Positions 12,701 to 21,276 of a DNA stretch of 64,000 bases are shown here, piece after piece (the first letter of the stretch is position 1; every line of letters begins with the position of its first letter). The notes under the pieces were generated by a model that was given only the letters and a program-made list of their open reading frames with translations, made no database searches and was not told the DNA's origin. A program made the position numbers and the translations under genes. The DNA is from Mantamonas sphyraenae (lineage: Eukaryota > CRuMs > Mantamonadidae), in NCBI GenBank assembly GCA_026936335.1, contig JAPMXV010000057.1:186001-250000 (forward strand). The letters are read 5' to 3'.

Positions 12701-12842
12701 CACCCTGAAAGCAGGGCGTTCTGCAAATGACCAGGTGGAACGCGCGACAAGGAATGTGGTGGGGCCAGCAGAACCGCAGAGCGATGGCGAGAGTCTGCTC
12801 CTGCTTGTCTCGGCAAGATTGAAAGAAGAGGACGTGAAGTGA
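6766..12842 (+). CDS. large polytopic membrane protein with PAS-like region (TmcB-like)
   Basis: Probably one gene. Exon 1 is 6766-6973 and exon 2 starts at 7449 (GTGAGT donor, GAACAG acceptor, phase 1). The reading frame then changes between about 9500 and 9650. One workable splice, a weak GTGACA donor at 9578 to CCCCAG at 9632 (55 bases, phase 0), gives 1848 residues. The N-terminal third has several membrane helices (VLVVFGLLAFTILAT, FFIGFAWNLLGF). The conserved block DRFPRKPRVFRAYAHFMEEV followed by a helix resembles the TmcB-type proteins of amoebae, ciliates and algae, and a degenerate PAS-like segment follows (WNCADLVHKPISKLF). The last part has further extracellular and membrane segments, including about eight helices after 11750. 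The start codon is uncertain because another in-frame ATG lies at 6649. Role unknown; a membrane sensor is inferred from the PAS-like region. Confidence 0.55.
7030..7107 (+). repeat. 39-base tandem repeat (two copies) with internal hairpin
   Basis: Two near-identical 39-base units, 7030-7068 and 7069-7107, differ only in the loop. Each unit contains GTTCTTCC, and the second unit has the perfect inverted match GGAAGAAC eight bases later. The first unit's matching arm is imperfect. The repeat lies in the putative first intron of the TmcB-like gene. Because 39 is a multiple of three it is also open in frame, as a repeated 13-residue peptide (LFVQLFFLR...). Confidence 0.85.
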
Positions 12843-12882
12843 TTGTGGAAATGAATCGGAGATGTTCATTCGTTGGATGTGA

Positions 12883-15823
12883 TCACCAGCGACCTCCACC
12901 GCGGCGACCTCCACCGCGGCGACCTCCACCACGTCGGCCACCCCAGGAACGACGGGAACGGCGCGAGCGACGAGCACGAGCAGCACGGGCACGAGCAGCA
13001 CGGGCACGAGCAGCGCGAGCACGAGCAGCGCGAGCACGGGCAGCACGAGCAGCAGCAGCGCGCGCACGGGCAGCACGAGCACGAGCGGCGCGAGCACGAG
13101 CAGCAGCAGCAGCGCGAGCACGAGCATGGGCGGCAGCACGAGCACGAGCAGCACGGGCACGAGCGGCAGCAGCAGCACGAGCACGAGCAGCGGCACGAGC
13201 ACGAGCAGCGGCGGCAGCACGAGCGCGAGCAGCACGGGCACGGGCGGCAGCAGCAGCACGAGCACGAGCAGCAGCACGAGCACGAGCACGAGCAGCAGCC
13301 TGGGCACGAGCGCGAGCAGCAGCACGAGCACGAGCAGCACGGGCACGGGCGGCAGCGGCAGCACGAGCGCGGGCAGCAGCACGAGCACGAGCACGAGCAG
13401 CAGCCTGGGCACGAGCACGAGCCTGAGCACGAGCACGGGCAGCGGCACGAGCGCGAGCTTGAGCACGAGCACGGGCCTGAGCGCGAGCACGAGCCTGAGC
13501 ACGAGCACGAGCAGCCTTACGAGCGCGGGCCTGAGCACGAGCACGGGCACGAGCAGCAGCCTGAGCGCGAGCACGTGCCTGAGCACGAGCACGGGCAGCC
13601 TTACGTGCGCGAGACGCAGCCTGGGCACGAGCACGAGCAGCCTTGGCACGTGCACGAGCAGCCTTGCGAGCACGCGATGCAGCCTTTGCGCGAGCACGTG
13701 CGGCCCGGGCGGCACGAGCGCGGGCCTGAGCCCTTGCGCGAGCAGCTTTGGCACGTGCACGTGTGGCACGGGCAGCCTTGGCACGAGCACGAGCGTTGGC
13801 ACGTGCCGCACGGGCCTTGGCGCGCGCTGCAGCACGGCCGCGCAGACCTGCCTTGCGAGCGTTGGCACGAGCCTTGGCCGCAGCGCGTGCAGCCAGGCCG
13901 CGGGCCTTGCGTGCTGCGCGCTCCTTGGCGCCACGCAGCGCAGCAGCGGTGGCACGGCGAGCACGGCGTGCCAAAGCACCAAACGACTTGGGACGCGATG
14001 TCTTGCCGTTCGTCTTCTTGCCCGAGAAGCGGTTGGAGATGCGGGACACCAGCCCCTCAACTGCCGATCGGTACGTGGACTTGATCTTGTCGTCCACCAG
14101 CCCCTTGACGTAGTTGCGTGCAAACGTGGCCGGCCCAAGCCCAGCCAACTTCTCCTTGGCCGCCTTCACAGCCTTGTTCACCAACGCACGTCCGGCCTTG
14201 GTGGACGTCAGGCGGCCCACAATGCTGCGTGCAGCCTTGCTGCGCAGCATGTTGTTGACAGCCTTGCTTGCGGCGAGACTCTCAAGACGCGTCAGCGCCT
14301 TGCCCTTGCGCACCGCCGTGGTGAGGGTCTTTTGGAGACCCGCAAGGCGCGGGTTGTTGGCAATGGCCGTCATCAGGCGCTGCTGGGAAGCAGTGAGTGC
14401 CCCCTTGCCCTTGGTGGCCAGGGAACGCAGAGGTCCGAAACGAGTGGCGAGATTGCCTGCAAACTTGCCAGCTCCCAGAGCCAGCTTGCCTGCCTTGGCC
14501 ACCGGCACCAGACCCAAGACTCCGCTTACAGCTGCTGCCTGCAGTTTCTGCTTCTGCGTGCCATCGGTAGCCAAGTAAGAGCCGAGGGCGCCGCCTGCAG
14601 CTGCGCCCACGGGCACACAGCCCGGTCCGCACGCCGCAAACCCAGCTGCGCCGCCTGCCACCATGCCAATTGTCTCGGCGTTGTCTTTGGCAAACTTCTT
14701 GCCCTTGGTGTATGCCACCTGGGCACCGTTGCCAATGGCAACACCGGCCGTGTGCAGCGCAGCTCCAGCCTCGCGAGCCACCGTCTTTGCTCCGTTGCCC
14801 ACTGCGCTCACAATCTCACCCGTCGTCATGGCTTTGATTTCGCCGTTGCGAACACGCTCACGGTTGCGGCGACGGATCGCAGCACCGCGCTCGTCCTGCA
14901 CCTCGCTGTCGCTGTCGCTGTCGCTGCTGCTGCTGTTGTTGGGGTCAACGGCACGAGTTTGCACAGGGTAACTCTTGCAAACGGCACGCACACTGAGCAT
15001 GGCATGCTGGAAGCGACGCATCTGCTTGCGGAGACGCCAGCGACGCTTCATCATGGCCGCGCTGGAGCGCAGACCCTTGGTGCCCACGCGTCCACTGGCC
15101 ACACGCGACGCGTAGTGACGCTGGTAGCGTTGGTAGCGCTGGATGCGCTGCATGGTGCGCGTCATCAGCTCACGTGCGTTGCTCAGCGACTTGGCAAAGT
15201 CTTCCGACGGCAGCTCTCGTCCACGCACGGCCTCCAGCAGTCGACGCTGCTGCAGCAGGTCTCGTCGCAGGTGCGAGAACGCACGGTCCGACTTGCTCAT
15301 GTCACGCGCAAACACGGCGTAGACAGGCTGTGCGATGCGGGGCTGCACGCTGTGGGGGGGAGGGGGGAGAGAAAAAAAAGGGGAGGGCGCGGAGGTTCGT
15401 TCGTTGGTGAGTTTTCGGAGGGAGGGATGGCGTTCTTTTTTGAACCCCCCTTTCTTTTGCCAACACTCACAAGCGACGGCGACGCAACCAACGTCGGAAC
15501 TGCCTACGCTCCTGATCGTCGGCGTCCATGTCTTCGATGTCGATGTTTGTCTCGGAATCGTCGTCCTCGTCCGAGTCTGCATCGGCGTCGTCCACGGCGT
15601 CGTACTCGCCGTCATTGTCCGACTCTGAGGAGGAAACGTCGTCGGCATCGTTTGCACGCTGCGTCTCCTCTTCAGGCAGGCCTTCGTCTGCCTCGCTGGA
15701 CATGGCCGACTCCACCGCCGACTCCGAGTCCGAAGACGACGACGCAGACGCATCGGACATGCACACGCACGCGCCAACCATCAAAAAGAGAAGGAAAAGA
15801 GCAAACTGTCTGTGGGCCGACAT
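12883..15823 (-). CDS. secreted acidic-basic protein with Ala-Arg repeat and glycine zipper (polyampholyte family B)
   Basis: Exons 15823-15471 and 15349-12883 (GTGAGT donor, CACAG acceptor, phase 2) give 939 residues. A signal peptide (core FALFLLFLMVGACVC) is followed by about 90 residues rich in Asp, Glu and Ser. The charge reverses abruptly at the intron (RRQFRRWLRRRR). Next are a basic helical part, a serine-aspartate run, and a hydrophobic Gly/Ala segment (TIGMVAGGAAGFAACG, then VGAAAGGALGSYL) like a glycine zipper. Basic helices then lead into about 280 residues of Ala-Arg repeat (ARARAQARARAAARARA). The C-terminus is WGGRRGGG repeated and ends GRW. No database family is recognised. 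It lies tail to tail with the TmcB-like gene (40 bases) and head to head with the acidic gene at 15931. A condensing polycation or matrix role is inference. Confidence 0.78.
12960..13830 (-). repeat. imperfect GCACGAGC-type repeat tract encoding Ala-Arg
   Basis: About 870 bases built from short variants of GCACGAGC, GCAGCACGAGC and GCGCGAGC. On the coding (-) strand they read as Ala-Arg with occasional Gln, Lys and Ser. The tract lacks stops in nearly all frames of both strands, which creates long false frames of Ser-Thr, His-Glu or Leu-Val. Copies diverge gradually from the C-terminal end of the gene (uniform) towards its middle (more Lys and Thr), which suggests expansion by slippage or unequal exchange. 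Confidence 0.85.
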
Positions 15824-15930
15824 GGTCCGCTCGAAAAGAACTTGAATCGAGAAAAAAGGGTGTGGCGCAGCCGGCGCTCCGCTCGCTCGCGCCTTGCACC
15901 CAACCAAAAAACGACAAACACCTGCTAGCA
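15824..15930. promoter_or_regulatory. head-to-head promoter of two secreted acidic protein genes
   Basis: Only 107 bases separate the start codons of the acidic-basic gene (leftward) and the small acidic gene (rightward). The rightward leader is A/C-rich (aaccaaaaaacgacaaacacc), like the leader of the paralogue at 5948. Co-expression is inferred from this arrangement; no motif is recognised. Confidence 0.5.
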
Positions 15931-16635
15931 ATGAGCAAGAGCCTGATTGCCCTGCTGTTGATTGCCCTGTGCGCCTTTGCCATGGCCGAAGAAACCGCCC
16001 AGGAGGCACCCGTCGCCGAGACGGCCGCGGAAGCGGACGACGCGGACCTGGAGAAGGAGATTTCCCTCTCCGCCGGCGAGGAAGAGATCCTGGCTGAGGA
16101 CGACGATGTCGAGAGCGATGCCGCCGACGAATCGGATGTGTCGGACGAGACTGAGGATTCCGAGGACAGCGAGGAATCTGCCCTGGACAGCGACAGCGCT
16201 GTGGAGGACGAGTACGTTTGCGGCCATCCATTTTTTCATCCGCCAATTCATCCGGGCCCGTTTCAACGCCCCTAGACACACATACACACGTGGTCGACAG
16301 ACATCCACGTGCTCACACACATGAACCCACCCTCCCCCCGCCCCCCGTCTTTTCCACACAGGTCCAGCGTGGACAGCGACGTCGAGAAGGACGCCCTGCC
16401 GCAGGGCTCGGAGGAGGAAGCGGAGGATGAGTCGACTGAGGACGACGACAACGAGAACGACGAGGACGAATCGTCCGAGGAGGACTCTTCGGACGACGAG
16501 GAGGACAGCGACAGCTTCATCCCGCGCCACATCACCATCCCGGGCTTCAAGACCCCCAAGAGGGGTGTGACGCTCAAGAAGGGCGGCACGAAGAAGCAGC
16601 CCGTTGCTGGCATCAACGGATGGTGGAACTGGTAA
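15931..16635 (+). CDS. small secreted acidic protein, Trp C-terminus (polyampholyte family A paralogue)
   Basis: Exons 15931-16211 and 16362-16635 (GTACGT donor, ACACAG acceptor, phase 2) give 184 residues. The signal peptide is nearly the same as that of the 5948 gene (MSKSLIALLLIAL). The mature N-terminal part of about 125 residues is Asp/Glu/Ser-rich. The tail switches to a basic, hydrophobic-glycine stretch (FIPRHITIPGFKTPKRG, then KKGGTKKQP) and ends NGWWNW. Intron phase and position within the acidic region match the 5948 gene, so they are duplicates. It shares a 107-base upstream region with the large acidic-basic gene. No family known; a partner of the neighbouring polycationic protein is a reasonable hypothesis. 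Confidence 0.8.
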
Positions 16636-16678
16636 TTTACACACATGGGTAAAGTCCACGTTTGGCACCCTCCTCACC

Positions 16679-17371
16679 CTACGTCGTCGTTGTGTCCTCA
16701 CTGTCGTCTTGGGCGTCCATCTCGAAACGTGGAGGCCTGTCCTCTTCGGGCAGCACCAGGCGCAGCTCGTCCAAGCCTTGCATGATGCGTGCCACGTGAG
16801 CGTTGACCTGGCGCAGTTGTTCGTTGATGCGAGCCAGGTTATTGTCCGCCTGCTTGCCAAAGCCCTTGAGGTCGCTCACTTTGAACGCCGTCCTGTACAG
16901 CACGTTGTTCCCTGCCACCTCCAGCGCACCCATGCTCGTGCGCAGGATCCCCTGCCGCCTGCATACCTCCTTCGAACACACCCTCAGGTAATTCTTGTAT
17001 CGGCCCATGATGCCCACCATGTGTTCGCCCGTAACCACGTCCAAGTTCTCCTCCGCTGGCGCTCCCAGCAACTTGCTCCACGAAAACTGCGTCTCCGTCG
17101 ACGACTTGATCAATGGCTCCATCGGAGCCAGCTCCCTCAGCCGCGCCACGTCCGGTTCCACCTGTTCCTTGCGCCCTTCTAGCCTCTTCTTCTCTGTGAA
17201 GCTTGTCACGGTGATGATTTTCCCTTCCCGTTCCTCCGCCTCGTTTTCCGTGCCCACTTCCTTTGAGTACGACGCGTACGGGATCTCCTCACCCGCGTCT
17301 GCGTTTGTCTCCACCTTGCGTTTGCCCTTGCTCTGTTCGCCACCCGTTCCACTCGACTGTTCGTTGCCCAT
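16679..17371 (-). CDS. BORCS5-like (myrlysin) subunit of BORC, lysosome positioning
   Basis: A single exon of 230 residues. It starts MGNEQSSG, an N-myristoylation context with Gly2 and Ser6, as in metazoan BORCS5, which anchors the BORC complex on lysosomes by its lipid. The block EPDVARLRELAPMEPLI corresponds to the family's Pro-Asp-Val...Pro-Leu-Leu block. The C-terminal half (LARINEQLRQVNAHVARI then LPEEDRPPRF) matches the helical C-terminal domain in spacing. Family length is about 196 residues, so this is slightly long, the extra being at the N-terminus and in the acidic tail. The first ATG giving the myristoylation motif was chosen over upstream alternatives. Function in Arl8-dependent lysosome transport is family knowledge. 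Confidence 0.72.
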   Translation of the reverse strand: MGNEQSSGTGGEQSKGKRKVETNADAGEEIPYASYSKEVGTENEAEEREGKIITVTSFTEKKRLEGRKEQVEPDVARLRELAPMEPLIKSSTETQFSWSKLLGAPAEENLDVVTGEHMVGIMGRYKNYLRVCSKEVCRRQGILRTSMGALEVAGNNVLYRTAFKVSDLKGFGKQADNNLARINEQLRQVNAHVARIMQGLDELRLVLPEEDRPPRFEMDAQDDSEDTTTT

Positions 17372-17545
17372 GTGGTGTTTCGAATTCCCCTGCCTCTGCA
17401 TGGGCACCATGCACAGCACCCACGTCCCCCCCCACCCCCCCCGCGAGCACCCTGTGTGCCCGTGCTCGTGCGCATGCACCAGCAGACCGTTGTGTGGGTT
17501 GTTCAATCCAGTGCAATCACGTGTGCTTCATTGTCGCAATCTTGC

Positions 17546-19297
17546 TCACCCGTCCTCTTCTTCAACCTCATCCTGTCCCCACACGTCCTCTTCCCTGTCC
17601 TGACGGCCAAGGCCCTGACTCGACAACTTGAGCATTTGCTCGTGCAGTGCTCCCGACGAGGCAAGAACCTTCTGCTGCTCCTCAAACTCGGCCTCCATCT
17701 GAGCCAGCTCGCGATCGACAAGGCTGGCTTTGCCTGCTGCGTCGTTTGCCATCTCCTGCGCCACATCCTCCTCCTCGCGAGCCTTCTTCACCTGTTGTCG
17801 CTGCACCGCCGCACGAAGGCGTTTGGCAAACGACATGGTCACCATCGGGTTGGCTGAGCTTTCCTCCGACTTTGGGATGATCACCGTCGACATTTCCAGA
17901 TACAGGGCAATCATGGCCAGGCGGTCGATGCTCACCTTGTTCAACCCATCCGTCATGCTTGCCTCTGCGCATTTGTACATCGCCCGCATCGTTTGGTGGT
18001 GTGTCGTCTGCACTCCCGGCACCACAGGCACGAGCACCTCTTCAAACTCGTCAAACGTCAGGTAGTTGCGGTAGAAGAGGTCGTGGTTGCGCAGCAGCCG
18101 CCGCATCTTTTGGAATCGAGGCTCGATCTTCTTCAGCAGCAGCTTGTTGTAGTACTGCACCAGCGACTCTGCGCTCACGTTGTTTTCGCAGAACATCATG
18201 TAGTCCTGCACCAGGATTTCCAGCTGCTCCTTCAGATCCTCGTCAGGGTACAGCTCCGCCATGAGCTCGCGAAAGTCGGCCTTGGTTTCCATCGGCCTAC
18301 CAGTCTCGCGCAGATGCTCCTCCAGGTGGCGGACAATTCGCCACGCGCTGTCGTCCTCCACATCCAGGAACAACTGGATGAAAAGGTCGATTTCGTCGCG
18401 CGAGCCCTCGTACGTGTACAGCGCCTTGAGGTAGTCGTGCATCACGTTGAGCACCACGTTGTCCATCCCGCCGTACTTGTACTCAAAGTACTCATGCACA
18501 AACTCCTGGAACGGCTTGATGCTGCCGTGCAGGTTGTCGTTGGCCTCTTTCATCGTGTACGTCTCACGGATCATCATCATCAGCCTCTGCAGGGTGATTT
18601 CCCTCTGCACACGCGGCACAAACCCGCCCCACTCTTTGTAGATGTCAAACAGCGGCGATTCAGGCAGCTCCTCCGCCGTCCGCGTTCTGTACACGTTGCT
18701 CATCTTCTCATCCACCACAGACTGTTGGATGCGCAGCTTGGGCCGCGCCAGCCGCACGTGTGTGGTCCCGGGAGACACGCGAAGGGTGTACTCGGTTTCC
18801 AGCCGATGAGGGCACATGAGGATTCGGTCCCCGCACTCCACACACAGCTGGTCCCTGTGTTGCATCCGCTCCAGACGGAAGGTGTTGCCCTCGTCTTCCG
18901 ACGTCAGCACCTGGATCCCGTACGCGTTGCGTTTGTTCATCAGCACGCGCGCCACCTCGTCCTTGTTGTCGTTCACCTGTGCCTCCAGCCACTTGATTTG
19001 CTGCTGCACATACTCCAGTTCCTCCTGACACTTTTCCAGGTCCGACACGAGGCCCTTGCGCAGGTTGAGAATCAGTGTTTCCGCACTCATCTTTTCCAGA
19101 GCCTGCGCGTGATCCTGGTCGTATTTCGTCACCAGTGTCGACTGCAGCTCAATCAGTTGCATTTCCACCTTGCGCGCCTCCTCCAGATCCTCCTTGAACA
19201 GCTCCTCGCTCCCGAGCACGTGCTCCTCGTTGAACCGTGCGTTGCTCGTGAACCCCGCAAACGCTGTGCGTCCCCCCAGTTGACGTGTCAGTGGATC

Positions 19298-19341
<44 letters not shown>

Positions 19342-20923
19342 CCAAAAACATACTCTCTTCCATGGAGTCAATCTTTGCGTGCTGTGCACTCAGCTGCTTG
19401 TTCTCGCGCATCACATCGCGCAGATCCATCTCATGGCCCTCCACCTTTTCGCTCATCATCTGAAACAGCTTGACGTGCTCACGTTCGCTGTGCGCCTTGT
19501 CGCTCTCCAGCTGTGCGTATCGCTGCTGCAGCGTGTGCAGCTGATTCTGCAACATTTGGATGCGCTTCGTCTGCGCCTCCATCTCCACCATTTGCGACTC
19601 GACTCGTTCCTTCAAGTCTTCCACCTGGGTTTCCCGGTGGTACAGTTTCGACGTCAGCTGCTCGATTTCCTCCTGTTTGCTTTGTTCGCCGCTGCTCTTT
19701 TCAAAGTACAGCCGCTCCACAAGCACATAGTACGGGATGCGTTCAATGGACGGACCACTCGTGGCCGTGAATCCGTACGAGCTGAAGATGGCCTTGTACA
19801 GCTCCGAACGCACCAGATCAAACACCTCCTCAAACGGCGCAAACAGCCGCATGATCTGCTCAAACATCCTCCACGTGATGGCAGTGCGCAGGATGTGTGG
19901 CTTGTTCTCTGGAGTGCGTGTCTTGGCCAGCTCCTCCTTCAGCTTCACCTCGTAGTACAGCGCCGCGCTGCGTGCTTTGAACTGCATCTGGCTCGGATCC
20001 CCGTTCCAGTCAAAGCCCAGCTCTTCCATGTGTCCGTCCTGCAACTGGTACTGGAATGGCGAGTCGTCCAGATTCTCAACGCCACTCATGGATTCCAAGT
20101 ACCCGAGCCCTCCGCTGGCCCCTCGCTCGCTCTCACTCTGCTTCAGCATGCGCACGGGCATGCTTTGCGAGTTGGACATGTCCCCTTGCTTGCCACCACG
20201 CCCTTTTCTGTGCCTCCCCTTGACCCGTAGTCCTGAATATGTCTCTGGGCGCAGCTGAGCCTTGCGCCTGGCCGCCGCCTCAGCCGCCGCTGCCTCTTCG
20301 TCTTCTTCGTCGTCCTCTTCGTCGTCCTCTCCTTTGTCCAACCCTCGGTTTCTTCGGCCCCTTCCTCCTTCCATGGTCATGTCCTCCATCCCAAGTCCTC
20401 CTGGCGAGTCGATGGCATCCAGGTCCAGCCTCAGCGCCGCCTCCAACTGATGCAGCTCCGATCGGTCCTTGCGCACCGTCTCCATCTTTTCGTTGTCTTC
20501 TACAATGTGGTGCGTATGCAAGTCTAGGTCTGCGTCCTTTTCAAACGAAAACTGAAAGTCGTTGCCCTCCGACGCGCCAGTGTTTGTCGCCTTTGCATCT
20601 TCCTCGGACCGTTGCGCTTCCGCGGCGGCTCCTTTCCCGTGGCTCTGGCGCCCGCTCCTGCTTCCTCCACGCGACAAACTTTGCGATGTGTCCCCCTGTG
20701 TCTTCGGCCGTCCGTGACTGCTTCCCCTGCTGCTCCTGCTGCTTGCTGTGTGTCCTCTGCTCGGCGGCTTGCGTGTCTGGAAATCCGTTTGCCGGGCGTT
20801 GGTGTCAGCGATCACCCTCCTCGCACATCCATCTCTCGACGGCGTCGGTCCATGTGGACATTCCTCGGTGCTCGATGCACACACTCTCACGGACAGAGCA
20901 CACAAACTCACCTGGCTGCTCAT
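17546..20923 (-). CDS. large coiled-coil protein, probably axonemal
   Basis: Exon 1 is only 12 bases (20923-20912, MSSQ). The GTGAGT donor at 20911 joins CCAG at 20777 in phase 0, and exon 2 runs 20776-17546, giving about 1080 residues. The N-terminal 250 residues are low complexity with an acidic DDEEDDEEDEE run. Residues about 280-380 form a folded region (ITWRMFEQIMRLFAPFEEVF). A long coiled coil follows, then a helical C-terminal domain (PLFDIYKEWGGFVPRV, FVHEYFEYKYG, YEGSRDEIDLFIQLFLD) and an EF-hand-like region near residue 1000. The last domain resembles regions found in translin-associated-factor-interacting and other axonemal proteins, but I cannot name the family. The intron is a multiple of three and stop-free, so its retention would also be translatable. 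Confidence 0.7.
19301..19338 (-). repeat. (TC)19 microsatellite inside coding sequence
   Basis: Nineteen uninterrupted TC units on the plus strand read as alternating Glu-Arg (ERERERER) in the coiled-coil gene on the minus strand. Length changes that are not multiples of three units would break the frame. Confidence 0.9.
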
Positions 20924-21276
20924 GGGTCGGGTCCGAGTTTCCTTTGCGGCCAACTCGCGTTGCTACTCTGGAGGACAAGAAGACACGGTCCAACAGTCGG
21001 GGATGGAGGAGAGGTGTCCATTGATTTGGGTTTCCATGAAAATCTCGTCCATCACCTGATCCATGGACGAAAACGCAACGCAACTCAGGTTTCAAGTGGA
21101 CCAAGCATGTGGCTTTGTTTGTTGTCGGCCTTGTGTGTGCGACTGACTGGATGACACCGCTACGGTCACTGCCCACTCTCTCTCTCGCTTTCACCCGCAT
21201 TGCAACGATCACGACGCGGCGTGGCAGCACGAGCCGGCGCGCAGACAGCTCCTTTCAGCACGCAAAATCACAACCT
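20924..21276. other. intergenic region, 353 bases
   Basis: This lies between the start of the coiled-coil gene and the stop of the acidic-basic gene, both leftward. It must hold the terminator of one and the promoter of the other. I see a short CT run near 21176-21185 and no convincing ORF, TATA box or AATAAA-like signal. Confidence 0.5.

Noticed and set aside
12873-14084. His-Glu-Gln repeat frame and a Leu-Val repeat frame over the same tract
   Set aside because: Both are alternative frames of the GCACGAGC repeat. Only the Ala-Arg frame connects by a phase-matched splice to a signal peptide and folded sequence.
13126-16275. 1049-codon Ser-Thr-rich open frame on the plus strand
   Set aside because: It is created by the stop-free Ala-Arg repeat of the opposite strand and then runs through the acidic exons; there is no coherent protein.
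17993-20230. 745-codon open frame on the plus strand
   Set aside because: It is antisense to the coiled-coil gene, His/Leu/Val-rich and without domain features.
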